64,000 bases of DNA from Struthio camelus. Its lineage: Eukaryota > Chordata > Aves > Struthioniformes > Struthionidae. The notes beneath the pieces are model-generated. The model saw only the letters and a program-made list of their open reading frames with translations. It was not told where the DNA came from and did not search any database. Both the position numbers and the translations under genes were made by a program. Below, in pieces: positions 1 to 13,200 of the stretch (the stretch's first letter is position 1; every line of letters begins with the position of its first letter). Location: assembly GCF_040807025.1 (NCBI RefSeq), contig NC_090944.1, positions 125,727,738 through 125,791,737 of the forward strand, given 5' to 3'.

Positions 1-1115
1 GCCTGTCTTCTAAAATAGCCTCATAAAATAGCAGCTTTACTTGATCAGTAATCAATATATAACTGTATTGAGTTCTACAGGAAAACGTTCAAATTGCACC
101 TAACTGCAGTAAAGCAATTAACAAAAATAGTAAATTATTTGATAAATAACTACTTTTGCAATTGGAGACCTACAGTAGCATCTGTATTCCTCTTTTACAG
201 AACTTCTTTCATTGACACAAGAATGATGTAACAACTTTTTTTTTTTTTTTTCCTAATAAGGAACAACAGATAGGATAGAGTCCTGATGGCTTTCTTTGCT
301 TTCAGTATCTTCCTCATGCGTCAAACCTATTCAGTAGAGTAAAGGTGAAAATGAATAAAACTGAGTAAGGGCCTCAGGAGCAAGTCTGCTGTCTTAGATT
401 AGGTATAAGACTTTTTTTTTTTTTTTTTTTTAAGTGTATGGGGGGAGAAAATCTCTAGAGAGTGTCTGATGTCGTGCACCCAGGTTCTAGTAAATTTACA
501 CTTTTACCATGATCAATCTGTGAGAAAAATTCATCTGCATAATAAAGAGGCAGCCAAGTTGTGCTCTGCACAGATGGACGTAGAAGAGACGTAAAAGTGC
601 CCTTTTATGTTCCGAGTCTGGTGCCTGTTTATACCGGTTGGGTTAGTTGTGCTAATCGGCCTATTTAAAAGGGATCTACTATGTATCAGTAAGTGGTGGC
701 AGCCGGGGACCTCATATAGGAAGCCCTGATCACATGCACTGAGCTGGCATTCGGAATAGGCTGGGTGTGGGACCTGCTTTAGCGGTGCTGGATTCCTATA
801 CGCCTCAAAAGTCCTTTTAAAAAAAAAAAAAAAAGTATACTCATGTAAAAATACTCTTCTAATATACTCATGCAAACAGCTAGCATTCCTGAGTATTATT
901 TTTAAATAAAACTTATTTTAGGAGTGGTAATTTTGGGGAGTAGGACTGTCTGAATCTGCTCACTGAAATGCTTCTCTCCTGAACACCTCACCCCAAGCTT
1001 TTTTATTTTATTTTTCTTTCATTCTGTTTTAGACTGTGCCTATTTATTTGATGTCTTCGTATAGGTGTGTTTTCAGTGTTGAATTTAAGTATCATTTTAT
1101 TTAATTGTGTTACAG

Positions 1116-1273
1116 ATGTTCCTCTGCGTTCTTTGAGGAAGAGAGGTCAGCATTAAAACAGAAACGGCAGAAAATAAGACTTTTGCAGCAGCGGAAGGTT
1201 GCAGATATTTCACAGTTCAAAGATCTTCCAGAAGAAATTCCATTACCACTTGTAATAGGAACAAAAGTTACAG
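1116..1273 (+). CDS. LIN9: LIN9 coding exon (first in window)
   Basis: The acceptor is ttacag before 1116 and the donor is gtaatt at 1274. The exon opens with the last base of a split Arg codon and ends with the first base of an Ala codon. It encodes CSSAFFEEERSALKQ and onward through IPLPLVIGTKVT, the end of the DIRP domain and the linker to the Tudor-like region. Confidence 0.96.
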
Positions 1274-4200
1274 GTAATTTCTTAAAAAAAAACGTGTGTT
1301 TTGCAAATATTTTAGTAAACGATAATATGTTTACTGCACATAGGTTAAAATAAATTTTAAACATTAAAAGCAGTATGTTTTTATTGTTAGCTTATTGAGG
1401 AAGTGCTTGCATGGGGTAGCTAACATTTTTTAAATAGTGACAGAGTTTAGAGATACAAATTTAATGTGTTTGTTATTGCTGTTGTTCCAGTCGTAGATTT
1501 ATTCTTTAAAAAGTCTGATATATCAAAAAGAGTTTGGAGAGCGAGATTCTTGAATGCAGGCAGCTGAGTGCTGTCTGAAAGTTTAAAATGTGGACTGTCA
1601 TAAAACTTAAGCTTTAGTTTTCCATAAATATAAAAATGCCTCTTTTGAAGCCGATGTAGAATTGATATGGCAGAATATTTGGACGTATATATTAAACGTA
1701 ACCTTATCTTATTCAAAAACTTGAACATAACTGAGGAAGGAATATTGTTAAAAACATTCCACGAGTTTTATTTAATTTGTTTTTAATCTTTAATTCCCCT
1801 GATCCTGTCTGCTTGTGATCAAGGTGTTCATCACTTACGCACAGTATCTCCCACTCAAGCCATTACTGTTGATTGCTTTTCGAGTTCTTCAGTGTCACTG
1901 TCTGAAAGCAAGCATGCAATCTCACACATTTACATCACCTCCTCACACTCCTACAGCAGTATCTCTGAGCTGCTTTCTTCATTGTCTTTCATTGAATGTG
2001 CTGTCATCTGTGGAAGTATCAAAGAGAACTGGTGCTCAAAAACATCCATAAATTGATTTTTGTCCACAAAATCTGACTGTCAGAAGCTACTGGATTTTAA
2101 ATAGTATTTTGTTTAGACATAAACGTAGTGCAAAGGATTAGGTTTGGGAAATACTTAACCTGCAAAATTGTCAAAAATCGGATGGTATTCCTGTTGCATA
2201 CGGTTCTTTTTCTGGGTTTGCAATGTTTTCATTTAAGATGTATTTTCTTCTATTGGATGGTGCCAGGCTTACTTGGAATAGAAATCTTTTTTTCTCAATG
2301 GCAACAAAACATTGTGATATTTGGGGATTTTTTTTCTTTTTTAGCACGGTTGCGGGGTGTCCATGATGGACTATTCACTGGACAGATAGACGCTGTAGAT
2401 ACTTTAAATGCTACGTACAGAGTGACTTTTGACAGAGCAGGTCTTGGAACACACACAGTCCCAGATTACGAAGTTCTTGTAAGTATTAATAACCCATTTC
2501 TTAAAATAGCTGGAATGCAAAACAAAAAAAAAAATCTGCAGTTGTATGCTTTAATCAAAGAGAAGATTCAGAATAAAGTCCCGGTGTGTTGTCATAAAGT
2601 AAAAGAAAGAATAACAGATACATGGCAAATGACCTTTGTAAATTAGTGCATACATTTATGAAGATCTATGTAACGCTTCAAGGAGGTGCATCTGAGGGCT
2701 GCATTTGATTTTCTAGTTTTAGCCCCCCACTTTCAAATTGTAGTTTCCCAGGGGAATGAGCATCCACTGTTTTTGGTTTTACATAACAGGATAACCTTCT
2801 TTGATAATAATACAATCGCTCAGGCTGGGATAGTTTACTAGAGCTACTATTATAGGTTATTGTAATAGCTTGAGTTTAACATGAAGAGGTATAAAGACTA
2901 GTGTAAGATCCCAAAAGAAATTCCGCAGTTGGATCCTGGCAGGATTTGTGGAAAACGTTCAATAAAACCTGTCCCTTTGTAATTTGCCAAAGTCTGGAAA
3001 AGCCTGTGGTAGCTGGAAGTAAGTATTATGAGTTGATTGAGTCTCATTTTGAATTTTTTTATGGTAGTGAAACTACCTGCAAGGAAATTTGCTTGATCAA
3101 ATAATAATTTGATTATATTTCCTATCTGATATGCTTGTGCACCAATTTATGATCTCCCGGAATTGTTCCTGATGAACGGTTTGCCTTAGATTGCAAGCTT
3201 TTTAGAGGGGCATGTTGTTCTTTTGTGTCCTGTGTAGTGTTGAATCTACCAAGGGCTCGTAACATGTCGAAGAACTAACCTCTGTTTTGATCTGAGTTTG
3301 GAGCCTCTGCCAAACTCCTGTTCAGTGATGACTTTTCTACAACATTCCAGGAAAAGTTTTGGAAGCATTCTTGCAGTTTTTTGGATGTTGTGCCGTAACA
3401 CTTTGCAAACTGCAGCAACGGAATATGATTTTTGAAGCCCATGCTGGCCCCAAAGCAAAACAAAACGGGAAGGGAAGTCTTAAATGTAGTCTTTCAGAAA
3501 GTTCTGCATTGCTCTAAGCCATTACTCTTCTAATGTTGTTTGGGTTTGGAGGCATGGAGGGGGAAGGTTAAGTCTAGAAATAAATATATGTATTCCGAAG
3601 GTGCTTACAACTTTTAATTAGGCTGACATCTGCAGTATGTTTTTCCTTTTCCTGTCTAAAAGAGCAACGAGCCCCATGAAACCATGCCAATTGCTGCCTT
3701 TGGACAGAAACAACGACCTTCTAGGTTCTTTATGACCCCTCCCCGATTGCATTATACACCGTCACTCCAGTCTCCAATTACAGTAAGTTATTTATTTTGT
3801 CTAATTTTGTAATATTAATCAGTGAAACATTTTCTGATGCCTATTGAAGCTGTGACCTTACACAGTTTTGAGATTAATTTTCCTCATTTATTCAGTGAGA
3901 TAAAAATTATAGCAAAACCCTTCAGAAATATGCTATTAAATGAAACTTCCTTTCTTGTATAGGACAGTGATCCTTTATTAGGACAGTCTTCGTGGAAAAA
4001 CAAAATTTCAGGCACAGATAGTGAAACGCTAGGAGGCTTTCCAGTAGAATTCCTCATTCAAGTGGTAAGTGTCAACTACAACTCTTAATTTTGTTGCGTA
4101 TTCTTCTTTTGTGTTTATTCTGTCAGTCTTCTGTAGTTAAATGACCTTCTGTTGATTTATGAGAGGTTTGGTGATATCAAAAATGAGCTTTTCATAAGAT

Positions 4201-7200
4201 GCTAGTAATATGTTTTGAGAATTTTTTTTTATGCTTATTTTTCTCGCTTGTCCTTAGCTTTGAAAACTGCCGCTCTTATTTCAGACCTCAGGAAGAGGTT
4301 ATGTCTGCAAAATTGTGTCTCATCTTAATACTTTATCCAGGTTTCTGATAAAGGAATTAAGAAGTTTAAAACAACAGTTATTGAAGGTCTGTGCATTATT
4401 TTTAATCCTAAAGCATCAACATTTTTATTTTAGTACCGAGCTGTGGTTATGAAATACCTGAGATTGGTGATGCTACTTATGGGTTGCAGTGCTTTCGCTA
4501 ATCCAGGGGTAGTTTTGTGCTAAAGGCGACAGTTAAAGATGTTCTAGCCTTTTTTATACATTGGCCTAGTAACAAAGTCATAGCCATCATTTTGATTTAA
4601 TAACGATTCAGGAAGTAAATGATCAGAAACTGTTTGTTTCAAAGAAGACTTTCTGGTAAGTTAGGCAATTATTTATATCATGAATAAACAGTTTCATGGG
4701 AAAAGATTTGTTTTGGACAAAACACAAAAAAACCCAGAAAAAAACCTTTGAATAAGGTTTCTACCCAGCCTCTTAGTTTTCTTTTACAGGTTCTGAACTT
4801 AATTGGGAACAAAAGGAAGTGTAGCCAGAATCCTTTGGTACGGATAAGTAAATGTCAAGGATATTCTGTTTGTGTATAACTTGCAGTCGGAAGCAAACGT
4901 TAGCGCTTGCACGAACTATTTTAATTACAGTCTCAGACTAGTTTTTCTAAATCCTTATATAAACTTATAGATGTCTTTGATTGGGTGTCAGAAACTACCG
5001 TCCTTAAAAGAACGGCTCAAAATGAACCATACGGTATTAAGTTGGCATTGTCTTCTGTATTAGAACCTGGAATAAAATCAACAAGAAACAAGTAATAAAT
5101 GCAATAAACTAACACAAAGAGCAATCTTTCATCCTTACATACAGTATGTATCATTAAATATTTCATAGGCCGCACACTGCAGGTGAAAATGGATAGATCA
5201 CATTCTTTTCAGAGAGGTTTCTGCTTCTAGGCAGGATTAAAATTTGGAGGATGTTTCTTCTCCAAAGGCTGCTTAGCCACAGCCTTTTTGTTTGTTTTGG
5301 AAAAGTTTAAATTTAGATGGCAAAAGAAACAATCCAAGACAAAAATGATTTCTTACAGTGTTGCTGCATGCCCAGTAGAGGGAGTATGTTAATGCAGCAC
5401 ATTCAGAAAAGTGAATTAGTCTTCCTGATTGCTGTGGAAAAGGGAAAATCATCTTAAACGCCGGAAGAAAAATCTAAAAATGGATGCTGGATTTCTGTCT
5501 GTTCTCTGCTTGTGAAAAGTTTGGAAAATAGTCCATATTAAAAAGTTGCTGCGCACTTTATTTTGAAATGCTTTTTTCTTGTAAATACTCTCTGGACTCA
5601 AGAATGAAATATAAAGTACAAATTTAAACATACCGGTTGGGCTGTTCCTTCATTTTCACCTTTTTGGGGAATTTTTACGTGTGGAAGAGTGTTGTACTAA
5701 AACCTCTTTTCCAGTTTAACAAGAAGTATAAACTGCAGGAACTAATGACAGTAAAGAGGGTGAGCTGTGCTGAAAATAGAGCTGCTAGGCCAGAATTTCT
5801 CAAAGAAATTGGAAGTGATCTGATTTAAAGCATCCACTAAAGATACTGGTGGAAAAAATGGAAGTCTTTTTAATAGTATTTAATAGGATGTACCAATGAA
5901 AGGAAAGTGGTGGGCGTCCATAGGTACAGTGGAAGGTCTGAGTTTCATGTAGAAAGAATCAGATTATCTTTTCGCTGGAGTATATGATATACTATAAATA
6001 CATATAATATAAAGTGCAAGGTCATGAACTTGAAAACTAGAGCCCGTATCATGAAAGATGTATGGACATCTAAGTAGAAGTTAAGTACCAAATACCTTGC
6101 AAGTTTTGGGGAGAAATAAGACACTTGTGCATTAAGTTGGGGGCTCGCCAGCTTCATCAAGGAGAAGGACTTGGGTATATTTGTCAGCTGGTGAGGAGGA
6201 TATAGCCCAACAAATAACTTTTTGGCAGCGGTGTCGGAGGGCGTACAGTGTTTTCCTTCCTGCCAGCTGTTTTTTGCCAACACAAGCATTTGTGTGGCTG
6301 TAGAGTAGTAAATTAGATCAGGGAGATGATCCAGCTCAAAAGTAACCATTTTTAAACATTTTCTTCTTCCTTTTCTGGATTTGTTCATCATGATCAGTCC
6401 CCTGTTTGGATTCTACATGTAGCTGCAAAGACGCACGTGCTGGCTAAACATATGGGCGTTGGGGGACAACACAAGGACAGAAATGAGCATGTAGATTAGG
6501 AAGGGTGATAACCCCTGCGGTGCTGCCGCTCTGTGTCTGACCATAGCTTAGCTTCAGTTCAGAAGATGGATCTGGCAAAGTATTTCTCGTAGAAAGAGGG
6601 AAGTATCGAAAAGGTTTTACAGTTCTGGTAAAAATGCCATCTCAAGTGCAAGTGTGGGCTTCCTGTCCCATTCAAGAAAGATGACAGTGAACTGAAAAAG
6701 GTGCAGAACGAGCTACAGAAGTTTAGGAAATCAAGAGACTTTTATGGGAGAGGAGACTTGGAGGGCTTGGGTTGATGAGTCTAGTGAAAGAATGGCCAAG
6801 AAGAGATACTTTTACTGTCTGTGAAGGAACAGGAAAATACGCAAGGAGAGAAGAACCTGTTTTTAAGCTGAAGGACAGCTTTGGCAGGAGAACAAATTGC
6901 TGTGAAGTGAACAAGAATGCATTTAACCTGGAAATTAGAGTGAGATTCATAGTTAGCTGAATGAGGTCCTGGAACACCTCTCCATTAGGATTCGTGAGGG
7001 CAAGAAACGTGGCTGCTTTTAAGATTGAGCTTGAAAAATTGACAAAGGGAATTACCTATAAGCGGTTGTGTGCTGAACTAGGAGTTCCTGTTTCTCCCAG
7101 TTTTGAGTCCCATTTCTAGGATGCGGCTAACCCCTTTGGAATACAGAAAACCTGAAATCTGGGTCCTGTTTAAATCGGTAATAGAACTGTTGCTGGCTGT

Positions 7201-10200
7201 AGTGGAGCTAGAATTTCTCCCAGGGGCCCTAGAGAGTATGAACAGTTTTAAGAGTTATGTACCTGTTGAGAGAGTATTTCCAGTGATTTCTTCTTCAGTC
7301 TGCTAGGTCCCAAAAGCAGCAGAAACAGGGTACTCTCGTTACAAAAGAAAATGGGAAATGGAAAGCCCAGAGTTCGTCCTTATAAAACAGATCCAGTCTC
7401 TGTAGCAGCTTTTATTACAAGAGCGTACAAAAAGGGCTGGTGCTCCATCTAGGACACAGCTGTGAACAGGCTTAGAACTGTGTGTGAAAGGTATGGTATG
7501 ACAAGTGGTATTAATTGTAGGATGTGATGATAATATCCTTAGCTTTTCTTTAGGCTGGAAAAAAGAAGATTCGTTATTTCTTCAGCCTCTAATTATCCAT
7601 AGATTATATTAGTTTTCCTGTTGGGTATTTCAGCTGATCGATCGGTTTTAGCTTTCTCCAGTCTAGCACACTTGAAAATGCTTTAAAAAACTCTTTAAAA
7701 ATTCGTAATTTATTTTCACTTAATTCTTATTTCTGCATCTTAATTTGCTGAACAACTGAGAAATGTATTTTAAAATACTGGAGGGGGAAAAGAAAAAACA
7801 GGCACTTTATTATCTTGCATTTCTATGGCATTTCAAAACTGCCTAAGGACCTATTCATCCTAAAAATAGCTCCTTTGTTTTAGACCAGGTTATCGAAAAT
7901 CCTCATGATCAAGAAAGAACACATCAAACAATTGAGAGAGATGAATACAGAAGCAGAAAAGCTGGTGAGAATCTTCTCTCTTCAGTTCTTAAGACAGCAT
8001 ATGCTTTAACAGTCTTATTGCAAATAGATGTAATGGATGATATCGGGGAAAAAAATTGTAGTGTTTTTTTGCTAGGCTTTATCTAATTATCAGTCAGTAA
8101 ATCAAAATGATAATGCCCCTTCTACTACCCATGGCTATCAATCAACTGAAAGCAGAAAGCTTTCAGCCTGCTGCCAGCAACCATTGAGGCAGTTGTCTCT
8201 ACAGTGTACAGAAGGAAGAGTAAAGGTTTGTGGAGAGGAAAAGGCATCCTCTTTACTTCTCGAAGTGAAAAATGCTGAACTGTTCAGGGAACTATTTGAA
8301 TGTCAAATGATTTATTGTGGTAAGATTTCCCTCTTTCCCTTCAGTCACTGTGTGCCCATGTACATTCTGTCACTCTGCTTCCTACCGCAAAGAGAAGCGA
8401 GATTAAAACACACTACTGCAGCCTGTAACTCTTGATACTGAAAAATTACCACCTCTTCTTAAACTAAAAAACGTTATTTTCACTAAGCTGTTAGTACTTT
8501 TGCATAGACAAAAGCAAATCATAAGAAAGGCGGATGTTTTCAGAAGCCGCCTTCTGACAAGAATCCAGGTATTAACATGGCACTCAGCTACTGACTTTAA
8601 CTAACTTTATTGTGGAATAAGAATATCAAGAATAACAAAGTTGAGAGAGCAAAGAAGCCATAGAGAAGAAGAGGATCCAGGAATAAATGTTAAATTTGAT
8701 ATGTTTCAGCTCAGTTGTAGCCTAGATAAGGACTTTGAGATGCCTTTGAAAGTCTTCCCTCGCTTGGTTGCTTTGTAAAGGAGCCATTAAAAGCAACTGT
8801 CATTACTCCTCTAGGCTGCCCTGATGAGATGGGCTAAGAATATGGCCCACTAGAAAGATATCTTGTCTCCCTATCTTCTAACCTTCTTTTTTGTCCCTTT
8901 GGTAATTCCATCTACATTTGTGCCATTGAGTAGATGTTGTTTCTCCTTTAAAATGTATTTTCTTTAAACAACAGTCTTTTTCCTGGCACTGATTATACTT
9001 GAGCATAAGTAAAACAACAGAATCCTTTGAGTTCATGCATGTGTATTTCAAATATGAGGCTTTGATAATCATCCATCAAATTCTGATTTGGTGATTGTTA
9101 GAGAAATCCTATTGTTTGGTTTAAAGAAATCCTTTTATGGCGATGTTTTTAATGACTGATCTAATGCAGAAATAAAAGGAACTGACCAAAATCGGAGGTG
9201 TTACTGAATTTAGTCCATTGTTATCTGGCAATTATAGTAAATTCAAAATTATATGAGATAGAGGATACCTTCAAAGTAACTTTTAATACATAAAATTGCA
9301 CGTTTTCTTTTTCCTTTTTCTAAAAGGACACTTACCAGCTGTTGCTTGTTAAGCATCGTGACATGAGTATGCTAGTCTTGGTCGCAGGCTGTAAACAAGT
9401 CACTGTGTACATAAAATAGTAAACAGTTTTCTGATAGCCTTTTGAAAAAGCAATCCTAAATAAAAAGGATGCATAGCTCACTTTTTCACTTCACCTGTGA
9501 TAAAGGTGATTTAGAGGTGACGCTGATCATTCAAGAGCAGCATTGTAAATGCTCAGTGGCAGAGGTGCTATCTGCTGCCGTTTACTGAAAGAGCCAGCCA
9601 TCTTTTATCTGCGAGTTCTGCTGTTTGTCCATGTTTCCAGATCTTCGATAACTCCTGGATCATAAATAGAGCTGATGCTCAGAAGTCCTTCTTTCATCTT
9701 CATTAATGCAGAATGCCCTCAAACACCTCTGCCTGATGTGGAATTCACAATTGTCTGTGGCTTTCACGTCTGAGCTGGATTATTGCAGTATGCTCTAGAG
9801 GGGCTGGTCACTGAAGAACATCTGAAAGTTACAATCAGTCACTTACCTTACAGAGTTACAGGAAGTATGTTCAAAATTTATGCTGGTTTCCAGTTTGCTT
9901 TTAGGTGAATGTTTAAGTTATCATGTTAGCTTAAAGCCCTATTAATTTGGTATTCAGACACTTAAAGCCCTAGACACCATTTCCCGTGGTTAAGTGTAAA
10001 GGGGAACGTAATCTAACAGCATAACTGAAATCTTGATTTTGGGTTTTTTAACCTGGGTCTTCCTGATGATGGCTCTTGACTGTGAAACGTTTCGTCTCTT
10101 GGTATAAAATCTTGGCCACAGGACTGATTGTATGAGGTACCTGTATCTCAGACTTTTGTCTAAAGGGCAGTAGAAACACATCTAGCTTATCTTGCAAGAG

Positions 10201-13200
10201 ACCGTTTGTGGGGGGAAAAAATAGCCTATTTTGTATATTTTGTTTCCTTTTACTATATATCACCTAGCCAATGTAGAAACACATTCTGAAAGCAATGTAA
10301 GGAGAAAAAAAAAAAAAAGTGAATTTGGATGTTTATTTGTTGTGGAAAGTTGTGCCTCCCCATATTTATGTTACCAAACAGAAAACCTGGTAACTATCTT
10401 TTTTGCTAAACTCTTAGTTGTAACAGAGAGTATGCAGCACAGCGGTTGTCCTCAGGTGACCGTCCAGCCTGCTAAACAGCTCTGCATGCCGTTCTGCAGC
10501 CAAAGTAGTTGTCGCCATGTTGTCCCATACTGTTCCCCTACTGACAGGGTAATTCTGTACACAGAGCAGAGACCAGTCAGTGAGGGCTGCTCTGAGCTCT
10601 TCTAAAAACCCAACTACTGGAGAAATTAGCAGGTCTGACCACAGGCTTTTGTAGGATTTACCACTGCAGGTCATCATGATGCTTTGTGAAAGAGAATGAA
10701 AGCGTGGTAGTTACTATCCAGTTGTCAGTTGGACTTTTAAATAGTGATACCAGGTTTTAATATTTTGTATGTTAAAATATTTCCATTCAACATTGAGATT
10801 TCAAATATCTCACAACTATTTGCAAATGAAAATTCTTTCTTGCTGAGTTCAAAAGATACGTATGTACAGTGTTGCGTTAACTTTAACGTGCTGTATCTTT
10901 TCCACAGAAATCCTATTCTATGCCAATCAGCATTGAGTTCCAGAGGAGATATGCAACTATTGTTCTAGATCTAGAACAACTAAACAAAGACTTAAACAAA
11001 GTTTTGCATAAGGTTCAACAGTATTGTTATGAGGTAAGATTTTGCTAGAACCCTGCTTAATGTTTTAACACCCTGTAAGGTGTTCCTGCTTAATTACAAA
11101 TAAATCAAAATTTCCTGGGGGTAGGAAGGGTGCTTGGAAATGAAACTTTCAGCAGCAGCTGTATCAGATTCCTTTTCTCTCTCTCTCGGTTTCTCTCTCA
11201 GAATGCGGAAACTTTTGCTGATGCCAGTGGCCAGTTTTGGAATAGATGTGCACGTACATAAATGAATAAAAGATACTGCACACTATATACATGTGAACCC
11301 TCTTTTGAAACCATTTGTCATTTCATACATGCATCAATTGCAAAGGAGAGCTTTAATCTTTGTTTCCCTTTATTATTTCTATGCAGCTTGCTCCAGACCA
11401 AGGCCTCCAGCCTGCAGACCAACCGACAGATCTGAGACGTAGGTGTGAAGAGGAGGCTCAGGAGATTGTCAGGCAAGCAAATTCCTCGACAACAGGACAG
11501 CTTTGTGTTGAAAATGAAAACTTAACTGATCTTATCTCTAGACTTACAGCAATATTACTGCAGATTAAGGTAAAAAGTTTGCAAAAAATACAGTTTATCA
11601 CATAAAATACATGTTATTGAAGCTCTGTCAGCTTCTTTGTGCTGAATTGTCAGAATATTATTTGTGTTTTCTTCTCCTACAGTGTCTAGCAGAAGGAGGT
11701 GACCTGAATTCCTTTGAATTTAAATCACTAACAGATTCATTAAATGACATTAAGAATTCAATAGATTCCTCAAATATCAGGTATTGCTTTTTGAATAATT
11801 AATTCTTAATTACGTAGTTCATGCCAGCAAGCAATTCTTACTGTACTTCAGAGTACATTGATTATAATTACAAGTTTTAATCTCATAACTTTTATTTATA
11901 GGAACAGTCCCATGTAAAAGGGAGCTTCTTAAAGGGAGTTTGAAAGGGAGTTTTCTGTTTCATCCTATCAGCAAAGTAACCTGATATTTAAAAAAAAAAA
12001 AAAAAACACACTAAATTAACAGAGCAGCAACTAGTTCACCTTACATTTGGACACCTAATAAGTTATTTTTAGAATATTTTCAGATTTGAACATCTGAAAG
12101 AGAGCTATAATTTTTTGTGCTGGTAAAGGTATTATAAGCTCTTTAAACCACAGAACAGTATACAATCTCCGTATTCTTTTTAGCAGTGTTATTCAATCTC
12201 ATCTGTAAGCAAGTTAGTATATGAGACAATTACAGCTTTTGACCAGTGTGCTTTATCAATATTTTAAACAGCCACATTTGTGCCAGATCAAAAGCCCATC
12301 TAGTCTAGAATCCTTTCTTTGACAGTAGTCAAAATCAGAGGCTTAGGGAAGCATTAAAAAAATAACAGAACTGTAGTGATACTTTCTTTGCGTATACTGC
12401 AGCTTCCAACAATCTGTGAATAGGAATTTTTTATTATTATATAGCTGCTAAAATGACATAATTTAAAAATCTCATCTAAATGCTAAGTACTTTATTTGTA
12501 TCCTCCGTGCTCTTCCTGCTACCTAATTAATGGGAGGTTACAGACATGGATTTTCTTTCCGAAGATAGTAGGGTGGCCTCTGGATTTCAGAAAAGGTTGA
12601 GAAATGCCGTTGTGTAGCACTTTTCCATTTTGGTAAAAACAAAAATAAAACACGAACAGCAGTGAAAGGTCTGTATAATCAACTTTACAAAAAGCGTGCT
12701 GGACTGGATTCGACTAAATCCAGTGTAGTTGAACTAACTATATAAACTCTGCTAAAAGGGTGAGAAACTATTTCACTGTGCTTATTTTGAATATTTTAGC
12801 GTCTCTTCACAATATATTTATTTCATTAACTCTGATCATGTGAAAGTCTGCTTTAAAGCACAGGAGTCAATGACTTGGTACAGCTATTTGGGCAAGTACT
12901 ATTTTCATATGTGTCTTTATCAAGTTGTATCAGTCTGTGCTGCCCTCTGACAATCCTTCTAAATTTTCACGTTGATTATGTTCATACTTTGACTTAAAAA
13001 CAGCTGACTTTCACTGTAGAAGTATTCAGATGTAACTCTTAGATGTGGGGGTTTAACTTCTTTTTCTTTTCTTTTCTTTTCTTTTCCTCTCCCTGTAGTT
13101 GTTTTCAGAATAATGTTGAGATCCATGTTGCACATATTCAGAGTGGTCTGAGCCAGATGGGGAATCTACACGCCTTTGCAGCTAATAACACCAACAGAGA

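Noticed and set aside
5945-6391. 148-codon open frame on the minus strand in LIN9 intron 4
   Set aside because: It largely overlaps the sense CR1 relic in antisense and has no known domain.
10064-10127. Possible C/D box snoRNA in LIN9 intron 5 (TGATGAT ... CTGA)
   Set aside because: The sequences outside the boxes do not pair into a terminal stem and there are no clear internal C'/D' boxes.
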